Positions 9,314 through 19,204 of a stretch of 41,409 nt of DNA are shown one piece after another (position 1 is the first letter of the stretch; each line of letters starts with the position of its first letter). A program made the position numbers and the translations under genes. Origin of the DNA: Vallitalea sp. (lineage in GTDB: Bacteria > Bacillota > Clostridia > Lachnospirales > Vallitaleaceae); NCBI GenBank assembly GCA_025210235.1, contig JAOASG010000045.1, positions 1 through 41,409 on the forward strand, in the 5' to 3' direction. Below the pieces are notes generated by a model. It saw nothing but the letters and a program-made list of their open reading frames with translations. It was not told where the DNA came from and did no database searches.

Positions 9314-10918
9314 ATGAAAGTTTTAAAATATAAATCAGTAAAATTGGCTTATTTTGTGACAGTATTACACTCAATATCTATAGTCTTATCAGCATACATA
9401 ATGTCGTATTTAGTAGTAGAAACAACACAGCAATTAGTTAATATATTACTTATAATATTAGGGGTAAGCTTATTAAGGGTTATACTTTTTATGGCTGAAC
9501 AAAAATGTAATTGTATTGCAAATTTTAATATAAAAATGGATTTAAACGAGAAGTTGGATGAAGCTATTTCAATGATGGATTATGATAAATTTATGGAAAA
9601 AGATTCTGGTGAACATGCATCTTCTTATGTAAATGATGTTTCTAGTGTAACTAATTTGCTTTTTGATAAATCACAAATTATGGTTTCTAAAGTAACAATA
9701 GCAATTTTTACATTGGCAGCATTGTTTAAAATTCATTATGCTATGGGAATACTAGCGATAATATCTTTTATAATTTTGTTAATTGTTCCTAGGTTATTTC
9801 AAAGAAAATTATCAGAACATATATTAAATAATCAAAAAGTAAAAGAAGGATTTTTAAATAATATTAGGGAGTTAATGCAGGGGTTTTCGACTTATTTTGA
9901 AAATCATACATTCTCTTATTTTAAAAATAAGTCAGCAAATGCAAGTTATAACTATTGTTGTTCTATTTATAAAGTAGATTTATTTGCAGGATTTATGTCT
10001 GCAGTATTAACTTTTGTAGATCTCTTGTTGACAACAATTGCACTGGGCTTAGTATCATATTTCGTTATTAAAGGAAAAGTTAAATTGGGTGTATTTTTAT
10101 CCGTGCTTGCATTAATGCCATCTTTTTGTGAATCTGTAATGGAATTAATGGCAAATAAAGCATTTTTTCAATCAGGTGAAAGCTTATTTGCAAGTAAATT
10201 TACACTCTTATCTGAAGTAATAAATAAAAAAAGCAATTACCAAAAGTCAATAGGAGTTAAAAACTATAATAAAGAATTTAATTTTAATAAGGAAAAAACT
10301 ACTGAAATTAGTACTATTAACATGAATAATATACAGATATTTTATGAAAATAAAGATGTATTAATTGATTCAAAACTAACTTTTGAAAAAAGTAAAAAAT
10401 ATGGGATTGTTGGTAAGAGCGGATGTGGTAAAAGTAGTTTAATAAAGGTATTAATAGGTGAAATAAATAATTATAGTGGAGAAATTTTGTTAAATGGTGA
10501 AATTAGTAATTCAGAAAATACATTATTAAAAAATATTTCCTATGTAAATCAAAACACTTATTTATTTAATGACACAATAAAGAATAATATAACAATGGGT
10601 AGGGAAGCTGATGATAGTGTAATTAAACAACTTCTTGAAATTCTTAGATTAAATGAATTTTCCCCAGATCATATAATTGAAGAAAATGGAAAAAATCTTT
10701 CTGGAGGCCAAAGACAAAGAATTTCGTTAGCAAGAGCATTATTTAATAATAAAGAAATATTGATATTAGATGAAGCTACAGCTAACTTAGATGAGAAGAC
10801 AACATCTTTTATTGAAGAGTATGTACTTTCTTTAGACAAAATGGTTATAATGATATCACATCATTTTTCTGAAAAAACATTGGATGGTTTGGACGAGGTT
10901 TATAATTTGAGTGCATAA
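9314..10918 (+). CDS. ABC exporter-type half transporter
   Basis: The product is 534 aa. An N-terminal membrane domain of about six helices (residues 10-300) is fused to a nucleotide-binding domain. Walker A GKSGCGKSS is near residue 365, the ABC signature LSGGQRQRISLARAL near 461, Walker B ILILDEATANLD near 482, and the switch histidine in MISHH. Such half transporters act as homodimers or heterodimers in the membrane and export peptides, lipids or drugs. There is no peptidase C39 domain, and no peptide gene was seen nearby. The only linked regulatory feature is the hairpin at 9259-9294. The substrate is unknown. Confidence 0.9.
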   Translation: MKVLKYKSVKLAYFVTVLHSISIVLSAYIMSYLVVETTQQLVNILLIILGVSLLRVILFMAEQKCNCIANFNIKMDLNEKLDEAISMMDYDKFMEKDSGEHASSYVNDVSSVTNLLFDKSQIMVSKVTIAIFTLAALFKIHYAMGILAIISFIILLIVPRLFQRKLSEHILNNQKVKEGFLNNIRELMQGFSTYFENHTFSYFKNKSANASYNYCCSIYKVDLFAGFMSAVLTFVDLLLTTIALGLVSYFVIKGKVKLGVFLSVLALMPSFCESVMELMANKAFFQSGESLFASKFTLLSEVINKKSNYQKSIGVKNYNKEFNFNKEKTTEISTINMNNIQIFYENKDVLIDSKLTFEKSKKYGIVGKSGCGKSSLIKVLIGEINNYSGEILLNGEISNSENTLLKNISYVNQNTYLFNDTIKNNITMGREADDSVIKQLLEILRLNEFSPDHIIEENGKNLSGGQRQRISLARALFNNKEILILDEATANLDEKTTSFIEEYVLSLDKMVIMISHHFSEKTLDGLDEVYNLSA

Positions 10919-10931
10919 AATAAAGAACTAA

Positions 10932-10978
10932 AATAAGAAAAAGTGAACTCTTTAATGTAGGTCACTTCTTCTTATTTA
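10932..10978. terminator. Bidirectional terminator
   Basis: AATAAGAAAAAGTGA (10932-10946) pairs with TCACTTCTTCTTATT (10962-10976) with one mismatch. It lies between the convergent ABC exporter and AI-2E-family genes. Confidence 0.75.
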
Positions 10979-10993
10979 GATAGCTTATTTATT

Positions 10994-12094
10994 TTATTCT
11001 AAATCAGCCCTATTTACCTTTTCCATTACTAATGTAAGTATAACAGAAGCAATTGGAACGGATAGAATCATTCCTACAGCTCCAAAAAAACTACCACCAA
11101 TAGTTACAGATGCAACAACCCAAAATGGTTTTAGACCTACCGAGTTTCCAAGGATTCTTGGACTAACTATTATATTATCTACTTGTTGCATAATTAGAAT
11201 AATACATAATAAAACGATAGCTTCCCAAAATCCGGAGAATAAAGCAAATATAAGACAAGGAATAGTACCAAAAAAAGGTCCGATATAAGGAATTATATTA
11301 GTAATTCCAATGATTAATCCCATAAGTGGAGCATAAGGGATTTTTAGTGGAGAAACTAAATTAACAATGTATATACCAATACTAACAAGTAAACCTAGTA
11401 TTATACACGTGTACATTTTCCCTATTAAAAATTGTTTAATTGCTTTATCTGTCAAGTTAGTTATCTTTAAAGTCCAATCAGCATATTTTTTTGGTAAAAA
11501 AGCTCTTACAAGTCTTCTTAATTTAGGTCTAATTTCATCCCAATCTCTAAGTGCATAAAATGCCATAAAAAGTGAAAGAAAAATCAAAGCAATATTGCTT
11601 AGAAGACTTCCAATTGAAGATATAAGTTGTGTTGATAAGCTTACTAAATTACTAGAAAAGCTAATAATATAGTCTTGTACTGTTAAAATAATATCGTGAA
11701 CTTGTTCAGGACTAATTAAATTTGCTACAAATAAGCCATTAATAAAATTACTTATTTCGTTAATATCTGGTGGGTTTTTTATATTGACAACAAGTGCGTT
11801 AACACTATCACTAATAGTAGGTACAATAAGCATTATAAAAAGAGTAATGCAAGCAAAAACAATTAAATAAGTAAGTACTACACTTAGTGTATGTTTGAAT
11901 TTTAGCTTTGATTTAATAATTCTTACAACAGGGCTTAGTAAGTAAATAATAATAGAAGCAAATATTAAAGATTTAAAGGACGATACAAACCAATGTAAAT
12001 TACCTGGTGTAAAAATAAATTTACCAATTAAAAAAATAATTATTATAAAAGGTATATATTTGTAGGGATCAAAATTTGTTTTGTTTTTATTCAT
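10994..12094 (-). CDS. AI-2E/PerM (YtvI-like) family membrane protein
   Basis: The product is 366 aa with ATG behind GAGGTG. It has about seven or eight hydrophobic segments: two near residues 12-60, one near 72-95, several between 145 and 180, and a C-terminal group from 225 to 355. The C-terminal glycine-rich motifs PLMGLIIGITNIIPYIGPFFG and GLKPFWVVASVTIGG are diagnostic for the AI-2E transporter (DUF20/PerM) family. Members are permeases of varied or unknown substrate; some relatives are Na+/H+ antiporters. It is transcribed alone towards the terminator at 10932-10978. Confidence 0.88.
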   Translation of the reverse strand: MNKNKTNFDPYKYIPFIIIIFLIGKFIFTPGNLHWFVSSFKSLIFASIIIYLLSPVVRIIKSKLKFKHTLSVVLTYLIVFACITLFIMLIVPTISDSVNALVVNIKNPPDINEISNFINGLFVANLISPEQVHDIILTVQDYIISFSSNLVSLSTQLISSIGSLLSNIALIFLSLFMAFYALRDWDEIRPKLRRLVRAFLPKKYADWTLKITNLTDKAIKQFLIGKMYTCIILGLLVSIGIYIVNLVSPLKIPYAPLMGLIIGITNIIPYIGPFFGTIPCLIFALFSGFWEAIVLLCIILIMQQVDNIIVSPRILGNSVGLKPFWVVASVTIGGSFFGAVGMILSVPIASVILTLVMEKVNRADLE

Positions 12095-12120
12095 AATTCA
12101 CCTCATAGTATTATGTTAGT

Positions 12121-12237
12121 TAGTAATTGTAAAGCTAGCTATTTTAATTCTTTACAACCATTATGTAGATTTTATTGTCGATGGAAATCCAACATATTGT
12201 ATTAAAGAATCCATAAAATGTAGTTTTGCAATTACTT
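12121..12237 (-). repeat. Palindromic repeat, copy A
   Basis: This 117-bp unit has terminal inverted repeats (TAGTAATTGTAAAGCTA and TAGTTTTGCAATTACTT) and inner complementary arms containing TTCTTTACA and TGTATTAAAGAA. Its reverse complement aligns with 15569-15685 over the whole length. It looks like a small non-coding interspersed element. Confidence 0.75.
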
Positions 12238-12316
12238 ATATTAAGATAGTTAGGTATTATGTATAGAATTAAGTTATAAGTATACAATTTCCTATATATT
12301 AATAAGTTATTCATAC

Positions 12317-12365
12317 TTTACACTTAGAATTTTATTATAAAATATTATTAAAATCTAAGTGTAAA
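12317..12365. repeat. Inverted repeat in the long intergenic gap
   Basis: TTTACACTTAGAATTTTA pairs with TAAAATCTAAGTGTAAA with a single bulge and a 14-nt loop. The remainder of 12095-12645 contains palindromic repeat copy A, this stem and the promoter at 12548; no gene is seen. Confidence 0.6.
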
Positions 12366-12547
12366 ATTTAAATAGTTATTAAAGATATTATTATATTAAA
12401 GTATATTACTAAATAATGCAATAAGATGTTTTGATTTTATTATAATTACGTTATAAAAAGCTTATTTTATTTTTCAATTATTTTTTAAAGAAATATTATA
12501 TTGTAGCTTAATTAATGTAAAAAATGAAAATAATAGATATATATTAC

Positions 12548-12576
12548 TTGACTTTTATATCGTAATATTGTAATAT
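12548..12576 (+). promoter_or_regulatory. Sigma-A type promoter for the sulfur-transfer fusion gene
   Basis: TTGACT (12548-12553), a 17-nt spacer and TAATAT (12571-12576). The partial palindrome ATATT-GT-AATAT overlaps the -10 and could be an operator. Confidence 0.65.
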
Positions 12577-12645
12577 ATAAATATAATAATGAATAGCACA
12601 TAATAATTCGTTAAAATATTATCAAAGGAGATGAGTATTAAGGAT

Positions 12646-15138
12646 ATGGATAAAAAAGTAATTATTGTAGGTGGAGTTGCAGGGGGCGCAAGTACAGCTG
12701 CAAGACTAAGAAGATTAGATGAAAATATTGAAATACTTATGTTTGAAAGAGGTAAGTATATTTCATTTGCCAATTGTGGATTGCCTTATTATATTGGTGG
12801 AACAATAGAAGAAAGAGATGCACTTCTTCTTCAAACACCAGAAGCTATGAAGGAACGGTTTAATATTGATGTAAGAGTAGAAAATGAGGTTATATCTATA
12901 AATAAAGATGAAAAATATGTTGAGATAAAAGATTTGAATAGTGGAGAGGTATATAAAGAAACTTATGATAGCCTAGTATTATCACCAGGGTCAACACCCA
13001 TTAAGCCATCAATACCTGGTATTAATAAAAAGAATATTTTTTCATTATGGAATATTCCAGATACAGATGCGATAAAATACTATGTTGATAATAATGTAGT
13101 GAAAAAAGCTACAGTTATAGGTGGCGGTTTTATTGGAATTGAAATGGCAGAGAATTTACATGATTTAGGATTAGACGTTAACTTAGTAGAAATGGCTAAT
13201 CAAGTTATGGCTCCAGTTGACTATGATATGGCGCAATTAATTCATAATCACATTGCTTCAAAAGGTGTTCATCTACATCTTGAAAATGGAGTAAGTTCAT
13301 TTGAGGATAAAGATGGAAAAACTTATGTAAAACTTCAAGATGGCACAATGCTTGAATCAGATATAGTTATATTATCTATTGGAATAAGACCAAATGGAGA
13401 ATTAGCAAAGAATGCAGGTTTAGAAACTAATAAAAAAGGCGGTATAATAGTTGATGAATATCTAAAAACTAGTGATGAAAATATCTACGCTCTTGGAGAT
13501 GCTATAGAAGTTGTTGATTTTGTAAATGGTACAAAAACTATGATACCTTTAGCAGGTCCAGCTAATAAACAAGGTAGAATTGTAGGTAACAATATTGTTG
13601 GAAGAAATGAAAAATATAAAGGAACACAGGGAACATCAATTGCAAAGGTATTTGACCTTGCAGTTGCAGCTACGGGAAATAATGAAAAAACATTAAATAG
13701 ACTTGGAAAAGAGTATGGAAAAGACTATAAAATAGCATTAGTACAGCCTAGCTCTCATGCAGGATATTATCCAGGCGCTATACCAATGACAATAAAATTA
13801 ATTTTTGATTTAGAAGGTAAAATACTTGGAGCAGGAATTGTAGGATATGATGGAGTAGATAAAAGAATTGATGTAATAGCAACATTACTAAGAATGGGCG
13901 GAACAATTTATGACCTAAAAGAATTAGAACTTGCTTACGCACCACCTTTTTCATCAGCAAAAGACCCGGTTAATATGGCAGGATTTACTGCAGAAAATAT
14001 ATTAAATGGTGATATGGATGTAGTTCGTAGTAATGAGATTGATAAGTTTGAAAAAGATAAATCAATAATATTAGATGTTAGAGAACCTATAGAGCTTGAA
14101 CTTGGATATATTGAAGGGGCAGTAAATATTCCAGTTAACTCTCTAAGAGATAGAATGAATGAACTAGATAATAATAAAGAGATATTAATATATTGCGCTG
14201 TTGGAATTAGAGGTTACATTGCTTCAAGACTTTTAGGACAAAAAGGATATAAAACAAAGAACTTAATAGGAGGATATAACTTCTATAAATGCGTAAATAA
14301 AAATTATTCAAAGATAGATCAAGGTAGTTTAGATTGTTCTTGCTGTGATAAAACTGAAGAAGGTGGTGAGACTATGGATAAAGTGAGTAAAGAATTAAAA
14401 AAAGAAGGAATAACAATTAAGCTTAATGCTTGTGGACTACAATGTCCAGGGCCTATTATGCAAGTAAGTAATAAGATAAAAGAAATTAATGAAGGAGATA
14501 TTCTTGAGATTTCTGCTACTGATCCAGGTTTCCCAGTTGATGTAAAAGCATGGTGTGAAAAGACTGGTAATAGATTTATAAGAACAGAAAAAAAACAAAA
14601 AGAATTTGTTGTTTGGATTAGCAAAGGTACTACTAAAATTCAAGAAAAATCAAATGTGGCAGTATCAGCTGATAAAAGTACAATGGTAGTATTTAGTGGA
14701 GATCTTGACAAAGCATTAGCTTCATTTATTATAGCTAATGGAGCGGCGGCTATGGGTAAGGAAGTAACAATGTTCTTTACATTTTGGGGATTAAATATTC
14801 TTAGAAAAGCTGAAAAGATAAAAGTTATGAAATCTCCTGTTGAAAGAATGTTCGGTTTTATGATGCCAAAGGGCACTAAGAAATTACAACTTTCCAAGAT
14901 GAACATGGGTGGTATGGGCTCAGCTATGATGAAAAAAGTAATGAAAGATAAAAACGTTAATTCATTAGATGAATTAATTGAATCAGCTATGAGTAATGGA
15001 GTTAAAATTGTAGCATGTACAATGTCTATGGATGTTATGGGTATAAAAAAAGAAGAACTCATTGATGGAATAGAACTTGGTGGAGTAGCCGCATATCTTG
15101 GAGAAACAGATAATGCTAATCATAATTTGTTTATTTAA
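12646..15138 (+). CDS. CoA-disulfide reductase-like/rhodanese/TusA/DsrE fusion
   Basis: The product is 830 aa from ATG 12646 (MDKKVIIVGGVAGGAS). ATG 12631 abuts the AAAGGAG site, so the start remains somewhat uncertain. Domain order: (1) FAD/NAD(P)H disulfide reductase, 1-445, with the active cysteine in FANCGLPYYIGG near 44; (2) rhodanese, about 455-545, with active cysteine in IYCAVGIRG near 517; (3) TusA/SirA-like sulfur carrier, about 575-645, with NACGLQCPGPIM; (4) DsrE/F-like domain, about 655-830. The family uses NAD(P)H to reduce CoA-disulfide, persulfide or polysulfide and relays sulfur between cysteines. It is monocistronic with its own promoter and terminator. It probably acts in cytoplasmic sulfane-sulfur (perhaps selenium) handling, which is an inference. 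Confidence 0.9.
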   Translation: MDKKVIIVGGVAGGASTAARLRRLDENIEILMFERGKYISFANCGLPYYIGGTIEERDALLLQTPEAMKERFNIDVRVENEVISINKDEKYVEIKDLNSGEVYKETYDSLVLSPGSTPIKPSIPGINKKNIFSLWNIPDTDAIKYYVDNNVVKKATVIGGGFIGIEMAENLHDLGLDVNLVEMANQVMAPVDYDMAQLIHNHIASKGVHLHLENGVSSFEDKDGKTYVKLQDGTMLESDIVILSIGIRPNGELAKNAGLETNKKGGIIVDEYLKTSDENIYALGDAIEVVDFVNGTKTMIPLAGPANKQGRIVGNNIVGRNEKYKGTQGTSIAKVFDLAVAATGNNEKTLNRLGKEYGKDYKIALVQPSSHAGYYPGAIPMTIKLIFDLEGKILGAGIVGYDGVDKRIDVIATLLRMGGTIYDLKELELAYAPPFSSAKDPVNMAGFTAENILNGDMDVVRSNEIDKFEKDKSIILDVREPIELELGYIEGAVNIPVNSLRDRMNELDNNKEILIYCAVGIRGYIASRLLGQKGYKTKNLIGGYNFYKCVNKNYSKIDQGSLDCSCCDKTEEGGETMDKVSKELKKEGITIKLNACGLQCPGPIMQVSNKIKEINEGDILEISATDPGFPVDVKAWCEKTGNRFIRTEKKQKEFVVWISKGTTKIQEKSNVAVSADKSTMVVFSGDLDKALASFIIANGAAAMGKEVTMFFTFWGLNILRKAEKIKVMKSPVERMFGFMMPKGTKKLQLSKMNMGGMGSAMMKKVMKDKNVNSLDELIESAMSNGVKIVACTMSMDVMGIKKEELIDGIELGGVAAYLGETDNANHNLFI

Positions 15139-15185
15139 ACATAACCACTAAAAAAAATCAATTGGTTGATTCTTAAGATAAGTAA

Positions 15186-15232
15186 AAGAAAGTAAAGGGT
15201 TACTAAACATAACCCCTTACTTTCTTTTTTTC
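15186..15232 (+). terminator. Intrinsic terminator of the fusion gene
   Basis: GAAAGTAAAGGGTTA (15188-15202) pairs with TAACCCCTTACTTTC (15210-15224) with one mismatch, followed by TTTTTTT. From 15233 to 15445 I see nothing beyond AT-rich sequence. Confidence 0.85.
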
Positions 15233-15445
15233 TTATAAGTAATAATTTATTATCTATAATCACCAACTAAATGACAATCAATTAGCCTAGTGAAGATAGT
15301 ATATGGTAATATGGAACAGCGTATTTTCTGAATTATCAACAATACACCACTAAAACAAAAAATACTATATAGAAATATGTATACATGTAATCTATAATAT
15401 ATTATATTAGGATTATTATACCCAAAAACAATCTTACTCAATTAA

Positions 15446-15556
15446 AAGTAATTGAAACCTATACACTTGATCTTAATTAAATATGATGAATTTTCGTATA
15501 CTTGAAAATTTACATGTTGTATGTAAAAAATTGAAATTTTTAGTTTTCTAATTACT
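15446..15556 (+). repeat. Palindromic repeat, degenerate copy C
   Basis: AAGTAATTGAAACCTATA at the left end, TTTACATGTTGTATGTAAA in the right half and TTTTCTAATTACT at the right end match copy B position by position, with many substitutions. With copy B it forms a diverged tandem pair of about 133 bp per unit. Confidence 0.55.
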
Positions 15557-15568
15557 TTTTTATCTCAT

Positions 15569-15685
15569 AAGTAATTGCAAAACTATATTCAGTTGATTCT
15601 TTAATACAATATGTTGGATTCCCGTTTCAAATAAGGACTACATATTGTATGTAAAGAATTATATTTCCTAGTTTTGCAATTACCT
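15569..15685 (+). repeat. Palindromic repeat, copy B
   Basis: Ends AAGTAATTGCAAAACTA and TAGTTTTGCAATTACCT are inverted repeats. The inner CTTTAATACAATATGT pairs with ACATATTGTATGTAAAG. Its reverse complement closely matches copy A at 12121-12237. Direct copies of ACTTTTTTATCTCA flank it at 15554-15567 and 15687-15700, either as a target duplication or as part of the tandem unit. It ends 33 nt before the yesN-like start. Confidence 0.75.
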
Positions 15686-15718
15686 AACTTTTTTATCTCA
15701 GATTGAAAGGAGAAAGGA

Positions 15719-17326
15719 ATGTATACAATAATAGTTGTTGATGATGAATTTATTATAAGAGAAGGAATAGTTAATACAATTCCTTGGAATAATTGGGGAT
15801 TTGAGGTTATTGGACAAGCCAAAAATGGAATAGAAGCTATTAAATTAATTGATAAACGAGTACCAGATGTTATATTGACAGATATAAAGATGCCACATAT
15901 GAGTGGGATAGAGCTCATAAAAATATTAGCTGAAAAATATAGTCAAATTGAGATTGTATTATTAAGTGGATATAGTGATATTGAATACTATAAAAAAGCT
16001 ATAGAATATAGAGTTGCAGAATATTTACTAAAACCTACATGTTATGATGATTTTGAAAAGACATTTAAAAAAATGAAAAATAAATTTGATGAAAAAAAGA
16101 AAAAAGTTCTTGAGTACAAAGAGCTTAAAAAACAATTAGTAGAAAGTTTACCATATATGAAACAAATATTTTTGAAAAAGTTAGTAAGAGGTTATTATAA
16201 AGAAATAACTATAATAGAAGAAAAGACTAACTTTTATAATATTAATTTAAAAATGAAGGGTGAAAAATTTATTGTAATAGCTTTATGTATTGATAATTAT
16301 ATAATGTTAAAGAATAAGTATTCAGAAGAGCATAATCATTTACTTAAAATATCAGTAATGTATTTAGCAAATCAATTAGTAAAAAAATATGGTTGCGGAG
16401 AATTTTATTTAGAAGATAATGATATAATAGTAGGCATTTATAGCTTACAAGATAATTATTATAGTATTATTGATATGATAGAAAATCTACAAAACGCAGT
16501 ACATGACCTAAAAGGAATAACAATTTCAGCAGGATTAAGCAGTGAATGTTTAGATATAAAAAAACTAAACATCTATTATAATCAAGCTATTTTAACATTA
16601 AAACAGAAGATTTTCTTAGGAGATGAAAGCATTACTAGTTATAACGATATAGATGTTAAAAGTATAAAATATATAGAATATAAATTTCAAAACGATAAAA
16701 TTATTGATTATATATTTTATAGAGGTAAAGGAAATCCAGAAGAGATGATAGATGAAGTATTTACATTCTTTAGAAATAAATTAATTAAAAATTATGATTA
16801 CATAGATAAATTATGGAATGAACTATATATTTCAATTGCAAGAGATGCACTTAGATATAATATAAACTTAGATGAATTGCTTGAAAATAGTAAATTAAAT
16901 GTAGAGGATATAAGTAATTTAGATAGTCTAGAATTAAAGAAGCAGTGGATTATAGAAATAATTGAAAAAACAAAAATGTTAATAAATGATGAAAGGGTAG
17001 ATAACAATTGTAAATTAATATCACAAATAAAAGAATACATAAATGAACATTATTGTGAGAATAGTATGTCTTTAGGCATAGTAGCGAATACATTTAACAA
17101 AAACCCCGCATATATAAGTAAATTATTTAAGAATGAAACAGGGGATAAATTCTTGGATTATATAATTAAACTTAGAATTAATAAGGCAAAGGAACTTTTA
17201 AATGATGTTTCTATAAAAACATATGAAATAGCAGAGATGGTAGGTTATGCAGATACTTCTCACTTTATTAAGGTATTTAAAAAGTACACAGGTATGAGTA
17301 CATCTGAATATAGAGAAACGCACTAA
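15719..17326 (+). CDS. YesN-type response regulator, AraC-family
   Basis: The product is 535 aa with ATG behind AAAGGAG. The receiver domain (1-125) has the acidic pair at D8/D9, the phosphoacceptor D55 in ILTDIKMP and the conserved lysine in YLLKP near 105. A middle region of about 300 aa is typical of YesN relatives. The C-terminal AraC-type double helix-turn-helix is at about 440-533, with FNKNPAYISKLFKNETG and GYADTSHFIKVFKKYTG. It works with the membrane kinase encoded immediately after it. By family and context it switches on the adjacent sugar ABC transporter genes. The palindromic repeats at 15446-15685 occupy its promoter region and could affect its expression. Confidence 0.92.
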   Translation: MYTIIVVDDEFIIREGIVNTIPWNNWGFEVIGQAKNGIEAIKLIDKRVPDVILTDIKMPHMSGIELIKILAEKYSQIEIVLLSGYSDIEYYKKAIEYRVAEYLLKPTCYDDFEKTFKKMKNKFDEKKKKVLEYKELKKQLVESLPYMKQIFLKKLVRGYYKEITIIEEKTNFYNINLKMKGEKFIVIALCIDNYIMLKNKYSEEHNHLLKISVMYLANQLVKKYGCGEFYLEDNDIIVGIYSLQDNYYSIIDMIENLQNAVHDLKGITISAGLSSECLDIKKLNIYYNQAILTLKQKIFLGDESITSYNDIDVKSIKYIEYKFQNDKIIDYIFYRGKGNPEEMIDEVFTFFRNKLIKNYDYIDKLWNELYISIARDALRYNINLDELLENSKLNVEDISNLDSLELKKQWIIEIIEKTKMLINDERVDNNCKLISQIKEYINEHYCENSMSLGIVANTFNKNPAYISKLFKNETGDKFLDYIIKLRINKAKELLNDVSIKTYEIAEMVGYADTSHFIKVFKKYTGMSTSEYRETH

Positions 17327-17350
17327 AAGTCATGATTAAGGAAGATGATA

Positions 17351-19204
17351 ATGAAAAAAAAGGTAAGTTTAATTTTAAAAAAATGGAATAATTTAAAACT
17401 AAAGCCTAGATTAATAATATTAAATTTTGCAATTATAATTATAATTACAAGTATAATTACAACCATTATATTAAACTATTCAAAGAATATAATTAGAGAA
17501 AATTCTATAGTTCTAATAGAAGATTCAATTAGCCAAATAAATACTAATATTGATCAAATGATTAAAGGACAAATATATCCTGTATCAAAATTTATTATGT
17601 ATGATGAAGATATTAAGGAATTTTTGTTTATTGAAAATGATACAAAATATATAAAAAGTAGGCAGAAAGAGGTTGATACATATTTAATTCGGGAAAAAGT
17701 TTTAAAACAATATTTTATGCAACAGCAAGACATGAATTTAGCAGCAATCATAAATAAAAATGATGTGTTATATAATTTATCATTTCCTGCACAAGATGAA
17801 AAGATTGTAAAGCAATACATAAATAGTATGAGGGAAAATGATATTACAAAAGATTTAAATATGATGTGGTACCCTTTGACAAGAAATATTTTTACAGTAC
17901 AAGATAAAGGTGATGTTAGATTAAATAATGTTATAGTGGCAAATAGAAATATTATTAAAGCTACAACTGGAAGGTATTTAGGGCATCAGTTATATACTAT
18001 ATGTGAAAAATCAATTTATGATACATATAAAGATAGTAATATAATTAAGCAAGGAACGCTCTTTATAATTGATCGCGAAGGTCAATTAATATCACATAGT
18101 GACATAGAGAAAGTTAGGTCAAAAGATTTGAGAGATGTAGATAAAATAATTGATAAAGTTTTAAGTTCGTCAAATAAGAGTTATTATATTTCTGAAGAAA
18201 ATAAGCTAATAATCCAGCAACCATTAAATGACGGAAATTGGACTACTATTGCAATTATGCCCAAGAATTCAATATATAAAAATATAAATAGAATATATAC
18301 ATTGTTTTTTATACTTATAGTTTCTTTATTGATCGTTGCAGGAATAAGTATTACTATGATTTCTGATAGAATTGTAAAGCCTATAGTAAAAATAATAAAT
18401 TCAATGGAAGAAGTAGAAAAGGGAAATTTAAACGTATGTGTAGATGTTAACGGACAGTATGAAGTTAGTAAGTTAGCAATTTATTATAATAATATGATAA
18501 GTAGAATCAACAAATTAATAGAAGAGGAATATGTACTAGAAAAAAAGAAAAAAGCAGCTGAGCTTGATGCCTTAATGGCTCAAATTAACCCCCACTTTTT
18601 ATATAATACACTAGAATCTATTGTATGGAAAGGAAGAGCTATTGGTTCAGAGGAAATATCAGAAATGGCTTATAGTTTAGGTAAATTCTTCAGAATTTCT
18701 GTAAATAGAGGAAAGATAATAGTACCAATAGAAGAAGAACTAAACCATGTACAAGCATATATAAATATTCAAAAAATAAGATATGGTAATAAATTTGATT
18801 TTATAATTGAATTACAAAATGAACACATTAAAAAATATAAAACATTAAAATTAATTTTACAACCAATTGTTGAAAATTCTATTATGTATGGCATAGAAGA
18901 TTTGGACGGAAGAGGATACATAAAAATATATATAAGTGAAGAGACAAATAGATTGATATTTACTATTGAAGATAATGGGGTAGGTATTAATGAAACTAGA
19001 TTAGCTGAAATAAATAATAGACTTAGCAATTTAGCGGAAGATCATACTATATCAAATGAAATAAAAGAGACAAAAGGTATTGGTCTTACTAATGTTAACC
19101 AGAGGATAAAGCTTTATTTTGGAAAAGAATATGGAATAAGGATAGATAGAAAAAACGATACTGGTATAACTGTTAAAATAATCGTGCCAATTATTAGAGA
19201 TTAA
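17351..19204 (+). CDS. YesM-type sensor histidine kinase
   Basis: The product is 617 aa. ATG 17351 is preferred because AAGGAAG ends 6 nt before it; ATG 17345 abuts that site. TM1 is at about 27-47, an extracellular Cache-like sensor spans about 50-310, and TM2 is at about 315-337. HAMP is at about 338-392. The His_kinase domain has phospho-accepting H415 in AQINPHFLYNTLESI. The HATPase domain carries LQPIVENSIMYGI, the G1 box DNGVGIN and the G2 box GIGLTNVNQR. Such kinases sense an extracellular sugar, sometimes through a binding protein, and phosphorylate the YesN partner. It follows yesN by 24 nt in one operon. Confidence 0.93.
   Translation: MKKKVSLILKKWNNLKLKPRLIILNFAIIIIITSIITTIILNYSKNIIRENSIVLIEDSISQINTNIDQMIKGQIYPVSKFIMYDEDIKEFLFIENDTKYIKSRQKEVDTYLIREKVLKQYFMQQQDMNLAAIINKNDVLYNLSFPAQDEKIVKQYINSMRENDITKDLNMMWYPLTRNIFTVQDKGDVRLNNVIVANRNIIKATTGRYLGHQLYTICEKSIYDTYKDSNIIKQGTLFIIDREGQLISHSDIEKVRSKDLRDVDKIIDKVLSSSNKSYYISEENKLIIQQPLNDGNWTTIAIMPKNSIYKNINRIYTLFFILIVSLLIVAGISITMISDRIVKPIVKIINSMEEVEKGNLNVCVDVNGQYEVSKLAIYYNNMISRINKLIEEEYVLEKKKKAAELDALMAQINPHFLYNTLESIVWKGRAIGSEEISEMAYSLGKFFRISVNRGKIIVPIEEELNHVQAYINIQKIRYGNKFDFIIELQNEHIKKYKTLKLILQPIVENSIMYGIEDLDGRGYIKIYISEETNRLIFTIEDNGVGINETRLAEINNRLSNLAEDHTISNEIKETKGIGLTNVNQRIKLYFGKEYGIRIDRKNDTGITVKIIVPIIRD

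Noticed and set aside
9314..10918. Bacteriocin exporter for a peptide near the first ABC gene
   Set aside because: No peptidase domain and no precursor-like small gene was found in the flanking intergenic sequence.
14319..15062. Several minus-strand frames within the sulfur-transfer fusion gene
   Set aside because: They overlap well-conserved TusA and DsrE domains on the plus strand and have no ribosome sites.
12121..15685. Composite transposon formed by the inverted repeats around the fusion gene
   Set aside because: There is no transposase, and each repeat is itself a complete palindrome, so they look like independent insertions.
15446..15700. CRISPR array
   Set aside because: Only two diverged units of about 133 bp, with no short regular repeats or spacers and no cas genes.
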